The position numbers and the translations under genes are program-made. This document shows, one piece after another, positions 1-7,686 of a DNA stretch of 64,000 nt. The stretch's first letter is position 1. Each line of letters starts with the position of its first letter. Source of the DNA: Janibacter melonis (GTDB lineage: Bacteria > Actinomycetota > Actinomycetes > Actinomycetales > Dermatophilaceae); NCBI RefSeq assembly GCF_020567375.1, contig NZ_JAJBZM010000001.1, positions 295,396 through 359,395 on the forward strand, read 5' to 3'. Under the pieces are notes generated by a model that ran no database searches, was not told the DNA's origin, and saw nothing but the letters and a program-made list of their open reading frames with translations.

Positions 1-38
1 ATCTCGACCCTGACGCCGAGGACATCGAGTGCAATCAC
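1..38 (-). CDS. Bifunctional nuclease family protein (DUF151), N-terminus only
   Basis: Only the first 12 codons plus two bases lie in the window. Read on the minus strand from a GTG at 38, they give (M)IALDVLGVRVE, which resembles the start of the actinobacterial bifunctional nuclease/DUF151 family (typically M..LDVVGVRVE). In other actinobacteria (for example Rv1829 after Rv1828) this gene directly follows the MerR regulator ftsR, as it would here. A weak GGTGGT lies upstream of the GTG. The identification rests on this short match plus synteny; the rest of the gene is outside the window. Confidence 0.5.
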   Translation of the reverse strand, partial: MIALDVLGVRVE

Positions 39-97
39 GAGACCACCGTAGTCCGCCGACCTGTGACCGCGCGGGGTGGGCGACGGGGTGACCTCGA

Positions 98-805
98 TCA
101 GTCGTCGAGGTGCTGCAGCTGCGCGCGGACGAGCGCCGTGTGCAGGTCGAGGCACGCGGCCGCGACGGTCCGCGCCTGTGCGCCGGGGTCCGGCTCGACC
201 GGACCGCGCCCGTGCACCGAGCGCTGGGCGCGCACGTGCTCGACGAGGCCGACCTCGCGCTCGGCGGCGGTGCGGAAGGGGCGCAGGTGACGCACCTCGA
301 TGCCCGCGGCGACGAGGACGGCGGCGGCGCGCGCGACGTCGAGGTCGTCCTGCCCGTGGTGCTCCCCGGCCGGGCGCACGAGGCCGTAGCTCACGAGGTC
401 GCGCAGCGTCGACCCGTCGATGCCGGCCGCCTCGGCGAGCTCGGACGCCGTGAGGCGAAGGGGGGCGCGCGGCGCGAGGACGTCGGGGTCGGTGCGCTCC
501 CCCGCCGGCGGCGCCGCGGCCCGGGCCTGCCCGGTGGCCTCGTCGACGACGAGGCCACGGTCGAGCGCGTCGAGGTGCTCGCGGATCACCTTGAGCGGCC
601 AGAAGCGGTCGCGCTGCGCGGAGAGGACGAAGCGCAGCCGCTCGACGTCGGCGTCGCTGTAGCGGCGCGAGCCCTTCGGCGTGCGCTGGGGGGTGATGAG
701 CCCCTGCGCCTCGAGGTAGCGGATCTTCGAGATCGAGATGTCGGGGAAGGTCTCGCCCAGCGCCGCGAGGACCGCCCCGATCCCGACGGTGCGGCCGGAC
801 GTCAC
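98..805 (-). CDS. ftsR: MerR-family transcriptional regulator, FtsR type
   Basis: A 235-residue DNA-binding regulator. Residues about 7-75 form a MerR winged helix-turn-helix (ISKIRYLEAQGLI, then GSRRYSDADVERLRFV). The C-terminal half carries no recognisable ligand domain, which fits the Rv1828/FtsR group; FtsR has been described in Corynebacterium as an activator of ftsZ expression. The gene starts with GTG at 805, one base before the garA stop codon, so it is probably cotranscribed with garA. The order gcvH-garA-ftsR-nuclease is conserved in actinobacteria. The FtsR role is taken from family and synteny, not shown here. Confidence 0.85.
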   Translation of the reverse strand: MTSGRTVGIGAVLAALGETFPDISISKIRYLEAQGLITPQRTPKGSRRYSDADVERLRFVLSAQRDRFWPLKVIREHLDALDRGLVVDEATGQARAAAPPAGERTDPDVLAPRAPLRLTASELAEAAGIDGSTLRDLVSYGLVRPAGEHHGQDDLDVARAAAVLVAAGIEVRHLRPFRTAAEREVGLVEHVRAQRSVHGRGPVEPDPGAQARTVAAACLDLHTALVRAQLQHLDD

Positions 806-1255
806 CTACGCGGTGCCTGCGTAGAAGACGAGCCGGAACTTGCCGATCTGGACCTCGTCACCCGTGCGCAGCAGCGCGTCGTCGATCCGCTCGCGGTTGA
901 CGTACGTGCCGTTGAGCGAGCCGACGTCGCGCACCGAGAAGCCCTGCTCGCCGCGGCTGAAGACCGCGTGCTTGCGCGAGACGGTGACGTCGTCGAGGAA
1001 GATGTCGCTGCTCGGACCACGGCCGGAGGTGACCTCGGCGTCGTCGAGGAGGAAGCGGGCCCCCGTGTTGGGGCCGCGCAGCACGATGAGCAGCGCCGTG
1101 CCGGCGCGCAGCGCCTCGACCGTCGCCTGCTCCTCGCGGCTCAGCAGGTGGTCGACCTGGTCGTGCGCCTCGGGCGCGACCGCGTCGACACCCGTGAACT
1201 GCTGGGTGACGGGGTCCTGACGGTGCTGGGGCACCTGCTCGTCGGAGCCGGTCAT
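806..1255 (-). CDS. garA: FHA-domain signalling protein GarA
   Basis: A 149-residue protein with an N-terminal tail of about 55 residues and one forkhead-associated domain (about 57-145). The phosphothreonine-binding residues are visible: R79 in TSGRG, S93-R94-xH96 in VSRKH, and N115 in SLNGTYVN. In mycobacteria GarA inhibits or activates 2-oxoglutarate enzymes and is switched off when PknB/PknG phosphorylate a tail ETT motif. That motif is absent here; the tail has only a lone T21 in QQFTGV. Start ATG at 1255 has a strong AGGAGGA Shine-Dalgarno (1261-1267) and a TAGGCT -10 box upstream. Confidence 0.9.
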   Translation of the reverse strand: MTGSDEQVPQHRQDPVTQQFTGVDAVAPEAHDQVDHLLSREEQATVEALRAGTALLIVLRGPNTGARFLLDDAEVTSGRGPSSDIFLDDVTVSRKHAVFSRGEQGFSVRDVGSLNGTYVNRERIDDALLRTGDEVQIGKFRLVFYAGTA

Positions 1256-1290
1256 CGAGAGTCCTCCTTGGCTGCTCGTTGCGTGGGGTC

Positions 1291-1296
1291 AGCCTA
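1291..1296 (-). promoter_or_regulatory. -10 box (TAGGCT) for garA-ftsR
   Basis: On the minus strand TAGGCT lies 36 nt before the garA ATG, leaving a leader of roughly 30 nt that contains the AGGAGGA ribosome site. It sits just after the gcvH terminator hairpin, so garA-ftsR probably has its own transcription start. No clear -35 was seen. Confidence 0.5.
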
Positions 1297-1298
1297 GA

Positions 1299-1324
1299 CG
1301 ACCGACCGCGGGTGCGGTCGGTCG
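1299..1324 (-). terminator. Hairpin between gcvH and garA
   Basis: A perfect 11-bp stem (CGACCGACCGC / GCGGTCGGTCG) with a 4-nt loop lies 24 nt past the gcvH stop. There is no U-tract, as is usual in actinobacteria. It probably terminates gcvH transcripts. Confidence 0.6.
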
Positions 1325-1347
1325 CCCGGGCGAAGGGGGTGCGGGGC

Positions 1348-1728
1348 TCAGCCGAGCTGCTGCTGGTACGCCTCGGCGTCCATGAGCTCGCTGGTGTCGG
1401 CGCCGTCGCCGAGGGTGATCTCGTACATCCACCCGTCGCCGTAGGGGTCGGAGTTGACGAGCTCGGGGGTGCCCTCGAGCGCCTCGTTGACGGCGGTCAC
1501 GGTGCCCGTGAGCGGGGCGTAGAGGTCGGAGACCGACTTCGTGGACTCGACCTCGCCGCACGAGTCGCCCTTGCTCACCTCGTCGCCGACCGTCGGCAGG
1601 CTGACGAAGACGACGTCGCCGAGGGCCTCCTGGGCGTAGCCGGTGATGCCGATGCGCACGCCCTCGGCGGTCTCGCGCACCCACTCGTGGTCGGTGGTGT
1701 AGCGCAGGTCGTCGGGGTACTCGCTCAT
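1348..1728 (-). CDS. gcvH: Glycine cleavage system H protein
   Basis: A 126-residue lipoyl carrier protein that shuttles the aminomethyl group of glycine between the P, T and L proteins of the glycine cleavage system in the cytoplasm. The lipoyl-lysine motif is visible as VESTKSVSD with K64, and the N-terminal YTTDHEWV and C-terminal GDGWMYEI blocks are typical. The length matches the family. The ATG at 1728 is preceded by GAGGAGAG. gcvT and gcvP are not in the window; a lone gcvH beside garA is the usual actinobacterial arrangement. The gene is followed by a hairpin. Confidence 0.96.
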   Translation of the reverse strand: MSEYPDDLRYTTDHEWVRETAEGVRIGITGYAQEALGDVVFVSLPTVGDEVSKGDSCGEVESTKSVSDLYAPLTGTVTAVNEALEGTPELVNSDPYGDGWMYEITLGDGADTSELMDAEAYQQQLG

Positions 1729-1821
1729 GGCTCTCCTCGGTGCTCGTGGTGGGGCGTGCTCGTGTGCGGGGCTGGTCGTCGTCCGGTGGCGCTGACGCGG
1801 CGGGCCGCTCGTGCCGTGACC

Positions 1822-2661
1822 CTACCGGGAGGCCGAGGGCTCGGGGACGGGGCGAGCGTAACGAGGGCTCGAGACACGGTGCAACGCGTCGACGGACACC
1901 TCGTCCTGCTCGGTGACGGTGACCTGCCCCCCGCGCCCGCGCACCGACTCGGTGATGCCGCCGGGGATCTCCATCGCCGAGCTGAGCGTCTGCGCGTCGC
2001 CGATGACGGTGAAGGTGTACGGGCGGGTCAGGGTCTGCCCGTCGGCCTGGATCGAGCCGTCGGCGTCGGTGAAGTAGCTGCCCGCGACGAGCCGCACGTC
2101 GTCGACCTGCATCGCCTCGGCGCCCGCGTCGCGCAGCTCCTGCATCGCGTCGAGCAGGACCGTCGCCGAGATCGCGTCACCGTCGCCGTCGAGCGTCACG
2201 GTGACGCCCGGGCCGGTCGCGGGGACGGTGCCGGCGAGGATGCCCAGGGCGTCGAGCCGCTCCTGGGCGCTGCGGACGGCCTCGACGGACCCCCCTTCGC
2301 TGCGCAGCTGGTCACGGCTGGACTCGAGCTCGGCGATCTCGGTGTCGAGACGCTCGCCGTTCTGCGAGACGTCGTCGAGGATCCGCACGAGCTCGTCCTG
2401 GCGCAGGTCCTCGAGCCCCTGCTCCTGGGTCTCGCTGACCTGGGTGGCGATGGCGAAGCCGAGCAGGGCGGCGAGCAGCAGCGCGAAGAGGTTGGCCCGG
2501 GTCGGCCGGGGGCGCGCCATGAGGTAGACGCGACGCCACGGGCTGCGGGTCTGCTCCTGCGGCTCGGCGGCCTTCTGCGCGGCGGCCTCCTCCACGGGTG
2601 CCTCCTCCACGGCGGGCTCCTGCGGCTCGTCGGGCTCGACGTCTCCGGGGCGCTCGCTCAT
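1822..2661 (-). CDS. DUF881 membrane-anchored protein (downstream copy)
   Basis: A 279-residue protein: acidic Glu/Pro/Ala-rich cytoplasmic tail (1-40), a basic stretch, one membrane helix at about 57-73, a coiled coil (about 80-130), then the extracytoplasmic DUF881 domain with the GPGVTVTLDG and DDVRLVAGSYF blocks. It is a paralogue of the DUF881 protein two genes upstream and corresponds to Rv1825 by synteny. The start codon overlaps the stop of the small basic protein gene by 4 nt (ATGA). The function is unknown; a role in envelope or division has been proposed from the conserved neighbourhood only. Confidence 0.8.
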   Translation of the reverse strand: MSERPGDVEPDEPQEPAVEEAPVEEAAAQKAAEPQEQTRSPWRRVYLMARPRPTRANLFALLLAALLGFAIATQVSETQEQGLEDLRQDELVRILDDVSQNGERLDTEIAELESSRDQLRSEGGSVEAVRSAQERLDALGILAGTVPATGPGVTVTLDGDGDAISATVLLDAMQELRDAGAEAMQVDDVRLVAGSYFTDADGSIQADGQTLTRPYTFTVIGDAQTLSSAMEIPGGITESVRGRGGQVTVTEQDEVSVDALHRVSSPRYARPVPEPSASR

Positions 2662-2990
2662 GCGCTGAAGAGGTGCCGGCGGATCGAGGCGACGTTGGAG
2701 AAGATCCGCACGCCGAGGACGACGACGACACCGGTGGAGAGCTGAGAGCCGACGCCGAGCTGGTCGCCGAGGAAGACGATGAAGGCCGCGACGACGACGT
2801 TGGAGAGGAAGGAGACGACGAAGACCTTGTCGTTGAAGATGCCGTCGAGGGTCGCGCGCACCGCGCCGAAGACGGCGTCGAGCGCCGCGATGACGGCGAT
2901 GGGCAGGTAGGGCTGCAGGCCGAGGGGGACGTCGGGCTGCAGCACCAGCCCGATGACCAGCCCGGCGACGAGCCCGAGGGCGGGGATCAT
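2658..2990 (-). CDS. sbp: Small basic protein, DUF1290 membrane protein
   Basis: A 110-residue, three-helix membrane protein (LGLVAGLVIGLVL, LPIAVIAALDAVFGAVRA, VVVAAFIVFLGD) ending in a basic tail. It matches the Sbp/DUF1290 family that accompanies division or DUF881 genes in Gram-positives (Rv1824 position). I chose ATG 2990 because it gives the family N-terminus MIPALGLVAG and a 4-nt overlap with the upstream DUF881 stop. It also overlaps the next DUF881 gene by 4 nt, so the three are translationally coupled. The biochemical role is not known. Confidence 0.85.
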   Translation of the reverse strand: MIPALGLVAGLVIGLVLQPDVPLGLQPYLPIAVIAALDAVFGAVRATLDGIFNDKVFVVSFLSNVVVAAFIVFLGDQLGVGSQLSTGVVVVLGVRIFSNVASIRRHLFSA

Positions 2991-3829
2991 GGGGTCTCCT
3001 TCGTGGACTGCCCGCCGGTGGCGGGCCGGGCGTTGCGCAGCGTCGTCGACACGACGCTCGGCAAGGTCATCGAGTCGACGGTGCCGCTGCTCGTGGCGAT
3101 GCCGAAGTTCTGCTGCAGACCGGTGAGATAGGCCCCACCGGGGCCGGCGGCGAAGCGGGACTGCATCGCCTGGGGGTCGCCGACGGCCTCGATCGTGTAC
3201 GGCCGGGTCAGCGGGCGGAAGTTGACGAGGATCGCGTCGCCGGCGAAGCGGATCGCCGAGCGGCTCGTGAGGCGCTGGCCGTTGACCGCCACGGCTTCGG
3301 CGCCCGAGGCCCACAGCGCGTTGACGAGCACCTGGAGGTCGCGACTCTGCACCCGGCCGTCGTCGGAGGTCTGCGAGCGGGCGTCGCCGTCGCCGTCGGC
3401 ACCGGTCCCCTCGGCGTCGTCGACGACGACGCGCAGCCCGGGGCCGGTCACCGCGACGCCGCCGTCGGCGACCCGCAGCCGCTCGACCTGGGCGGTGCGC
3501 TGCTGGACGAGGTCGGGGTCGACGGAGGTGGTCGCGGCGTCGACCTCCGCCTGAAGCGCGCGGGCCGTGCGGGTGCGCTCGTCGACGACCTCCTGGCGGG
3601 CCTGGATGCGCTCGACGAGCTCGGCGCGGGTCTGCGTGCGCGTCGTCTCGCGCGAGCGCAGGTCGGCTGCGGCGATGCCGACGACGAGACCGATGATGAG
3701 CAGGTAGACGACGAGGACCGGGGTGCGCCAGCCGGTGCTCGGCGGCAGCCCCTCGGCAGCGCGCGCGTCCGCCGCGGCCTGGTACCCGGGGTCGAGCGGG
3801 CGCTCGAGCATCGAGGTGATGAGCGTCAT
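2987..3829 (-). CDS. DUF881 membrane-anchored protein (upstream copy)
   Basis: A 280-residue protein with a membrane helix at about 36-55, a coiled coil (about 60-125, LVERIQARQEVVDERT) and a C-terminal DUF881 domain (GPGLRVVVDDAEG, AVAVNGQRLTSRSAIRFAG). It is homologous to the protein encoded at 1822-2661 and occupies the Rv1823 position. An Asp/Gly-rich insertion (GTGADGDGDARS) interrupts the domain. I chose ATG 3829; ATG 3811 is also possible, and neither has a clear ribosome site. It sits between a phosphatidyltransferase and sbp in one transcription unit. Confidence 0.75.
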   Translation of the reverse strand: MTLITSMLERPLDPGYQAAADARAAEGLPPSTGWRTPVLVVYLLIIGLVVGIAAADLRSRETTRTQTRAELVERIQARQEVVDERTRTARALQAEVDAATTSVDPDLVQQRTAQVERLRVADGGVAVTGPGLRVVVDDAEGTGADGDGDARSQTSDDGRVQSRDLQVLVNALWASGAEAVAVNGQRLTSRSAIRFAGDAILVNFRPLTRPYTIEAVGDPQAMQSRFAAGPGGAYLTGLQQNFGIATSSGTVDSMTLPSVVSTTLRNARPATGGQSTKETP

Positions 3830-3893
3830 CGAGGCGTCCGGGCGACGCGAGCCCTCGGGGCCCGGCGGCGGCGTGCGCGGGGCGCGGGGGGTC

Positions 3894-4493
3894 CTAGGCG
3901 GCACGGGACCTCCTCGACGCGAGCGTCCAGACCTCGAGGAGGTAGACGGCCGCGGAGACGAGGTAGAGGCCGACGCCCCACCACGCGAAGGCCCAGCCCA
4001 CCGGCCGGGCGAGCTGCGCGAGCGTGCCGTCGCCGACCGCGAGCAGCAGCAGCGGGAAGGCGTAGAGGAGGTTGAAGGTCGCCGCCTTGCCGACGAAGTG
4101 CACCGGCAGGCCACGGGCGGCCTCGTCGCGCACGCCGATGACGGCGAGTGCGAGGACGAGGTCGCGGCCGACGAGGATCGCGACGAGCCACCACGGGATG
4201 ATGTCGCGGTAGGCCAGACCGAGCACCGTCGTGAAGATGTAGAGCCGGTCGGCCACGGGGTCGAGGACGGCGCCGAGGCGAGACGTGAGGTCGAAGTGCC
4301 GCGCGATCTTGCCGTCGAGGTAGTCGGTGATCCCCGAGAGCATGAGCGTCGCGAGGGCGATGCCGTCGTGCCGGGTGAGGATCGCCCACAAGAAGATCGG
4401 GACGCCGACGAGCCGCATCGCCGACAGGGCGTTGGGGAGGGTCCAGACGTCGCTGCCGCGGGTGGCGGCGCTCGGGCTGGGATCCGTCGTCAC
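3894..4493 (-). CDS. CDP-alcohol phosphatidyltransferase (PgsA-like)
   Basis: A 199-residue membrane enzyme of the CDP-alcohol phosphatidyltransferase family, which swaps CMP of CDP-diacylglycerol for an alcohol to make phospholipid. The signature DGx2ARx8Gx3Dx3D is complete: D60-G61, A64-R65, G74, D78, D82. About five to six hydrophobic helices follow. The position matches Rv1822 (pgsA2) at the head of the DUF881 cluster. The likely product is phosphatidylglycerol phosphate or cardiolipin, but the alcohol acceptor cannot be read from the sequence. GTG start at 4493 follows a TACCCT -10 box by 6 nt, suggesting a leaderless mRNA. Confidence 0.85.
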   Translation of the reverse strand: MTTDPSPSAATRGSDVWTLPNALSAMRLVGVPIFLWAILTRHDGIALATLMLSGITDYLDGKIARHFDLTSRLGAVLDPVADRLYIFTTVLGLAYRDIIPWWLVAILVGRDLVLALAVIGVRDEAARGLPVHFVGKAATFNLLYAFPLLLLAVGDGTLAQLARPVGWAFAWWGVGLYLVSAAVYLLEVWTLASRRSRAA

Positions 4494-4499
4494 CTGGCC

Positions 4500-4505
4500 A
4501 GGGTA
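4500..4505 (-). promoter_or_regulatory. -10 box (TACCCT), probable leaderless promoter
   Basis: TACCCT on the minus strand is followed after 6 nt by the GTG start of the phosphatidyltransferase. This spacing puts the transcription start at or next to the start codon. The patB gene diverges 30 bp away. Confidence 0.5.
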
Positions 4506-4534
4506 GGCGGTGCCCCGGCTGGCACAGTGCAGGC

Positions 4535-5674
4535 ATGGCCCGATCCGTCCTCGACGTCCCCCTTCGCACCCTGCGCGCCCGGACCTCGGCGAAGTGGCGC
4601 GCCTACGACCCCGACGTGCTGCCGCTGTGGGTCGCCGAGATGGACGTCATGCCAGCACCCGCGGTCGTGCGGGCGCTCGCCCGGGTCGCCGAGACCGGCG
4701 ACCACGGCTACCCGTGGGGCCCGGCCTACCCCGAGGCGGTGGCGCGGTGGTACGACCGCTCCTTCGGGGTCGCCGTCGACCCGGGCGCGTCGCAGCTCGT
4801 CGCCGACGTCATGACCGGTGTGGCGCACGCGCTGCGGGCGGTCACCGCGCCCGGCGCCGCCGTCGTCATCACCACCCCGGTCTACCCGCCCTTCCACAGC
4901 GTCGTCGGCGACGTCGGCGCGCGCCGCGTCGAGGCGCCGCTCGACGCGGACGGCCGGCTCGACCTCGAGACGGTCCGCGCCGCGCTCGTCGAGGGCGGGC
5001 CCGGCTCGAGCGTGCTGCTGTCGAACCCCCACAACCCGACGGGCGTCGTGCACTCCCCCGCCGAGCTCGAGGCCCTCCTCGCCCTCGCCGCCGAGCACGA
5101 CGGCCACGTCGTGAGCGACGAGATCCACGCCCCCCTCGTGCTGCCGGGCGTCGGCTTCACCTCCGTCCTCGCGGTACCGGGCGGCTCCCGCGCCCTTGTC
5201 GTCACCTCGGCGGCGAAGGGGTGGAACCTCGCCGGGTACAAGGCGGCCGTCCTCGTCGCCGGCGAGGACGTGCGCGACGTCCTGCGCCGGCTGCCGGCCT
5301 CGGCGGGCTATCAGGCCAGCCACGTCGCCGTCCTCGCCCACGTCGCCGCCCTCGACGACGGCCAGGACTGGCTCGCCGCGCTCGTCGGCGACCTCGACGC
5401 CAACCGCACGCTGCTCGGCGACCTGCTCGCGCAGCACCTCCCGCAGGTGACGTGGCGCCCGATGGAGGCGACCTACCTCGCGTGGCTCGACTGCTCGGCG
5501 CTCGGCTGGCCCGACCCCTCGCGCGTCTTCCTCGAGCAGGGCCGGGTGGCGCTCAACCGTGGCCGCGACTTCGGGCAGGACAGCGCCGACCACGTGCGGC
5601 TCAACCTCGCCACCTCGCCAGAGATCCTCGTCGAGGCGGTCGAGCGGATGGGTCGGGCGGCGTCCGCGGGCTGA
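4535..5674 (+). CDS. patB: PatB/MalY-type PLP-dependent C-S lyase or aminotransferase
   Basis: A 379-residue fold-type I PLP enzyme of the MalY/PatB group, which cleaves cystathionine or related thioethers and also includes aminotransferases. Visible marks: WVAEMD near residue 34, SNPHNPTG, SDEIHAPL, and the Schiff-base lysine K228 in SAAKGWNLAGYK; the C-terminal substrate arginine lies in HVRLNLA. The length is typical. It is a single gene, divergent from the phosphatidyltransferase and followed by a weak hairpin before the kdp operon. A cystathionine beta-lyase role is likely but the exact substrate is not determined. Confidence 0.85.
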   Translation: MARSVLDVPLRTLRARTSAKWRAYDPDVLPLWVAEMDVMPAPAVVRALARVAETGDHGYPWGPAYPEAVARWYDRSFGVAVDPGASQLVADVMTGVAHALRAVTAPGAAVVITTPVYPPFHSVVGDVGARRVEAPLDADGRLDLETVRAALVEGGPGSSVLLSNPHNPTGVVHSPAELEALLALAAEHDGHVVSDEIHAPLVLPGVGFTSVLAVPGGSRALVVTSAAKGWNLAGYKAAVLVAGEDVRDVLRRLPASAGYQASHVAVLAHVAALDDGQDWLAALVGDLDANRTLLGDLLAQHLPQVTWRPMEATYLAWLDCSALGWPDPSRVFLEQGRVALNRGRDFGQDSADHVRLNLATSPEILVEAVERMGRAASAG

Positions 5675-5691
5675 CGCCGGTGGTGTGAGCA

Positions 5692-5707
5692 GGCCGTGAG
5701 CACGGCC
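5692..5707 (+). terminator. Short hairpin after patB
   Basis: GGCCGT-GAGC-ACGGCC forms a 6-bp stem with a 4-nt loop 18 nt beyond the patB stop. It lacks a U-tract, so it is at best a weak terminator or part of the kdp leader. Confidence 0.35.
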
Positions 5708-5849
5708 CGGGGTCCATCGCCCCGAGCCGTATGGATGTCGTGAGGACGGGCGCGCGGGGGCGGCCCGCAGGCGTTGCATCGCAGGTGCGCCCGACCGGCG
5801 CCCGCCCGCCCCCGGCGAGCGGTCTCCCTTCGCCATCGGAGTCCTCACG
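5708..5849 (+). promoter_or_regulatory. Leader of the kdp operon
   Basis: This 142-nt stretch before the first kdp microprotein holds no gene on the plus strand. It contains a TATGGAT-like -10 candidate near 5729 and complementary GC-rich blocks (GGGGGCGGCCC near 5755 and GCCCGCCCCCGG near 5804) that could fold into a strong stem in the 5' leader. I could not match it to a known potassium- or c-di-AMP-responsive riboswitch. Confidence 0.35.
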
Positions 5850-5933
5850 GTGCTCGACCTCATCTACCTGGCGGCCGCGGTCGCCCTCTTCGCCCTCGTG
5901 GGCCTGCTCGCCCGGGCGGTGGAGCGGCTGTGA
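5850..5933 (+). CDS. 27-residue membrane microprotein upstream of kdpF
   Basis: GTG at 5850 opens a 27-codon frame, MLDLIYLAAAVALFALVGLL followed by ARAVERL: one hydrophobic helix (about 4-20) and a basic C-terminus. Its TGA overlaps the kdpF GTG by 4 nt (GTGA), so it is coupled to kdpF exactly as kdpF is to kdpA. Short single-helix frames in this position occur upstream of kdp genes in other bacteria, but I know no assigned function. It may be an accessory subunit or regulator of KdpFABC. It is below the size limit of most gene finders. Confidence 0.6.
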   Translation: MLDLIYLAAAVALFALVGLLARAVERL

Positions 5934-6019
5934 TCGTCGTCGAGCTGCTCGCCGTCGTGCTCGGGGTCGCCGCGCTCGGCTACCTCCTGCTCGCCCTGCT
6001 CGCACCGGAGCGCTTCTGA
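5930..6019 (+). CDS. kdpF: KdpF, small subunit of the potassium-transporting ATPase
   Basis: A 29-residue single-span protein (GTG start): [20 protein letters not shown] then LALLAPERF. The length and the final PE-F signature match KdpF, the peptide that stabilises the KdpABC complex. It overlaps the preceding microprotein gene by 4 nt and shares one base with kdpA (TGATG), so all are translated from one mRNA. Confidence 0.85.
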   Translation: MIVVELLAVVLGVAALGYLLLALLAPERF

Positions 6020-7686
6020 TGCAGGGCTGGCTCCTCCTCGCCTCCGTCGCGACCCTCGTCGTCGTCCTCGGCCTCCTCCACCGCCCCGTCGGCGACCACC
6101 TCGCCCGCACGTACACGAGCGAGCACGACTGGCGCGTCGAGCGGGCGGTCTACCGGGTCCTCGGCGTCGACCCCCGGCAGGGGCAGACCTGGCAGGCCTA
6201 CCTGCGCGCCGTCCTCGCCTTCTCGCTCGTCGGGGTCCTCGGCCTGCACCTGCTGCTGCGCTCGCAGCAGTGGCTGCCGCTCTCGCAGGGGGCGACGACC
6301 CTCGACCCCGCCGTCGCGATGAGCACGGCGATCTCCTTCGTGACGAACACGAACTGGCAGGCCTACTCGGGCGAGACGCTCTCGCCGACGGTCCAGCTGC
6401 TCGGCCTCGTCGTGCAGAACTTCGTCTCCGCCGCCACGGGCATCGCCGTCGCGGTCGCGCTCGTGCGCGGCCTGGCCGGCGACCGGGCCAGCACCGTCGG
6501 CAACTTCTGGGTCGACCTCGTGCGCTCCTGCCTGCGGGTGCTGCTCCCGCTGGCCGTCGTCGGGGCCCTCGTCCTCGTCGCCGGCGGGGTGGTGCAGAAC
6601 CTCGCGGGCTACACCGACGTGACGACGCTGGTCGGGGGCACGCAGTCCGTCCCCGGCGGCCCGGTCGCCTCGCAGGAGGCGATCAAGCTCCTCGGCACCA
6701 ACGGCGGTGGGTACTACAACGCGAACTCGGCCCACCCCTTCGAGAACCCCAGCGGCTGGGTCTCGATGCTGCAGGCCCTCATGATCCTGCTCATCCCCTT
6801 CTCGTTGCCGCGCGCCTTCGGGCGGATGGTCGGGGACGTGCGCCAGGGGCGCGCGATCCTCGCCGCGATGGCCACCCTCTTCGCCGTCTCGATCTGCGCC
6901 CTGGGCTACCTCGAGCTGAGCGGTCGCGGCGCCGCTCCGCAGCTGGCCGGCGCCCCGATGGAGGGCAAGGAGGTGCGCTTCGGGCTCGCCCAGTCGGTCC
7001 TCTACGCGGGCTCGACGACGCTCACCTCGACCGGTGCGGTGAGCTCGATGCACGACAGCTACACCGCGCTCGGCGGCATGGTGCCGATGGTCAACATGCT
7101 CCTCGGCGAGATCGCGCCGGGCGGCGTCGGGTCGGGGCTGTACGGGATGCTCGTCGTCGCCGTCATCGCCGTCTTCGTCGCCGGGCTGCTCGTCGGGCGC
7201 ACGCCGGAGTACCTCGGCAAGAAGATCGGGCCGCGCGAGATGACGCTGGCGAGCCTGTACATCCTCGTCATGCCGGTGCTCGTCCTCGGCGGTCTCGCCC
7301 TCAGCCTGGCCATCCCCGCCGCGCGCGAGAGCGTCACGGCGTCGATGGCCAACAGCGGCCCGCACGGGCTCTCCGAGCTCGTCTACGCCTACGCCTCGGC
7401 GGCGAACAACAACGGCTCCGCCTTCGCCGGGCTCACGGCGAGCACGCCGTGGCTCACCGGCGCCCTCGGCGTCGCGATGCTGCTCGGCCGCTTCGTGCCG
7501 GTCGTCCTCGTCCTCGCCCTCGCCGGCTCCCTCGGCGCGCAGCGCCCCGTCCCGGCGACCGCGGGCACCCTGCCGACGCACCGGCCGCTCTTCGTCGGAC
7601 TGCTCGTCGGCACGGCGGTGCTCGTCACCGCCCTCGTCTTCTTCCCCGTCCTCACCCTCGGGCCCCTCGCAGAAGGACTGCTCTGA
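6019..7686 (+). CDS. kdpA: KdpA, potassium-binding channel subunit of Kdp ATPase
   Basis: A 555-residue membrane protein that binds and conducts K+ in the KdpFABC pump. Four selectivity-filter-like loops are visible, including [50 protein letters not shown] and [12 protein letters not shown]. About ten hydrophobic helices and the length agree with E. coli KdpA (557). The start ATG at 6019 overlaps the kdpF stop (TGATG) and gives MQGWLLLA; in-frame upstream starts would add non-homologous residues. It overlaps kdpB by one base. Confidence 0.97.
   Translation: MQGWLLLASVATLVVVLGLLHRPVGDHLARTYTSEHDWRVERAVYRVLGVDPRQGQTWQAYLRAVLAFSLVGVLGLHLLLRSQQWLPLSQGATTLDPAVAMSTAISFVTNTNWQAYSGETLSPTVQLLGLVVQNFVSAATGIAVAVALVRGLAGDRASTVGNFWVDLVRSCLRVLLPLAVVGALVLVAGGVVQNLAGYTDVTTLVGGTQSVPGGPVASQEAIKLLGTNGGGYYNANSAHPFENPSGWVSMLQALMILLIPFSLPRAFGRMVGDVRQGRAILAAMATLFAVSICALGYLELSGRGAAPQLAGAPMEGKEVRFGLAQSVLYAGSTTLTSTGAVSSMHDSYTALGGMVPMVNMLLGEIAPGGVGSGLYGMLVVAVIAVFVAGLLVGRTPEYLGKKIGPREMTLASLYILVMPVLVLGGLALSLAIPAARESVTASMANSGPHGLSELVYAYASAANNNGSAFAGLTASTPWLTGALGVAMLLGRFVPVVLVLALAGSLGAQRPVPATAGTLPTHRPLFVGLLVGTAVLVTALVFFPVLTLGPLAEGLL

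Noticed and set aside
110-1297. Long plus-strand frame opposite ftsR and garA
   Set aside because: Arg/Gly/Ala/Asp-rich translation with no domain; a mirror of the real genes caused by high GC.
1729-1821. Glycine riboswitch before gcvH
   Set aside because: The region upstream of gcvH lacks the conserved glycine-aptamer segments and is short.
5675-5849. c-di-AMP (ydaO) riboswitch before kdp
   Set aside because: The conserved core blocks could not be found; only GC-rich pairing is visible.
5731-6018. Extended N-terminus for KdpA from an upstream ATG
   Set aside because: The added residues are Arg/Pro-rich, unlike KdpA, and would overlap kdpF in another frame.
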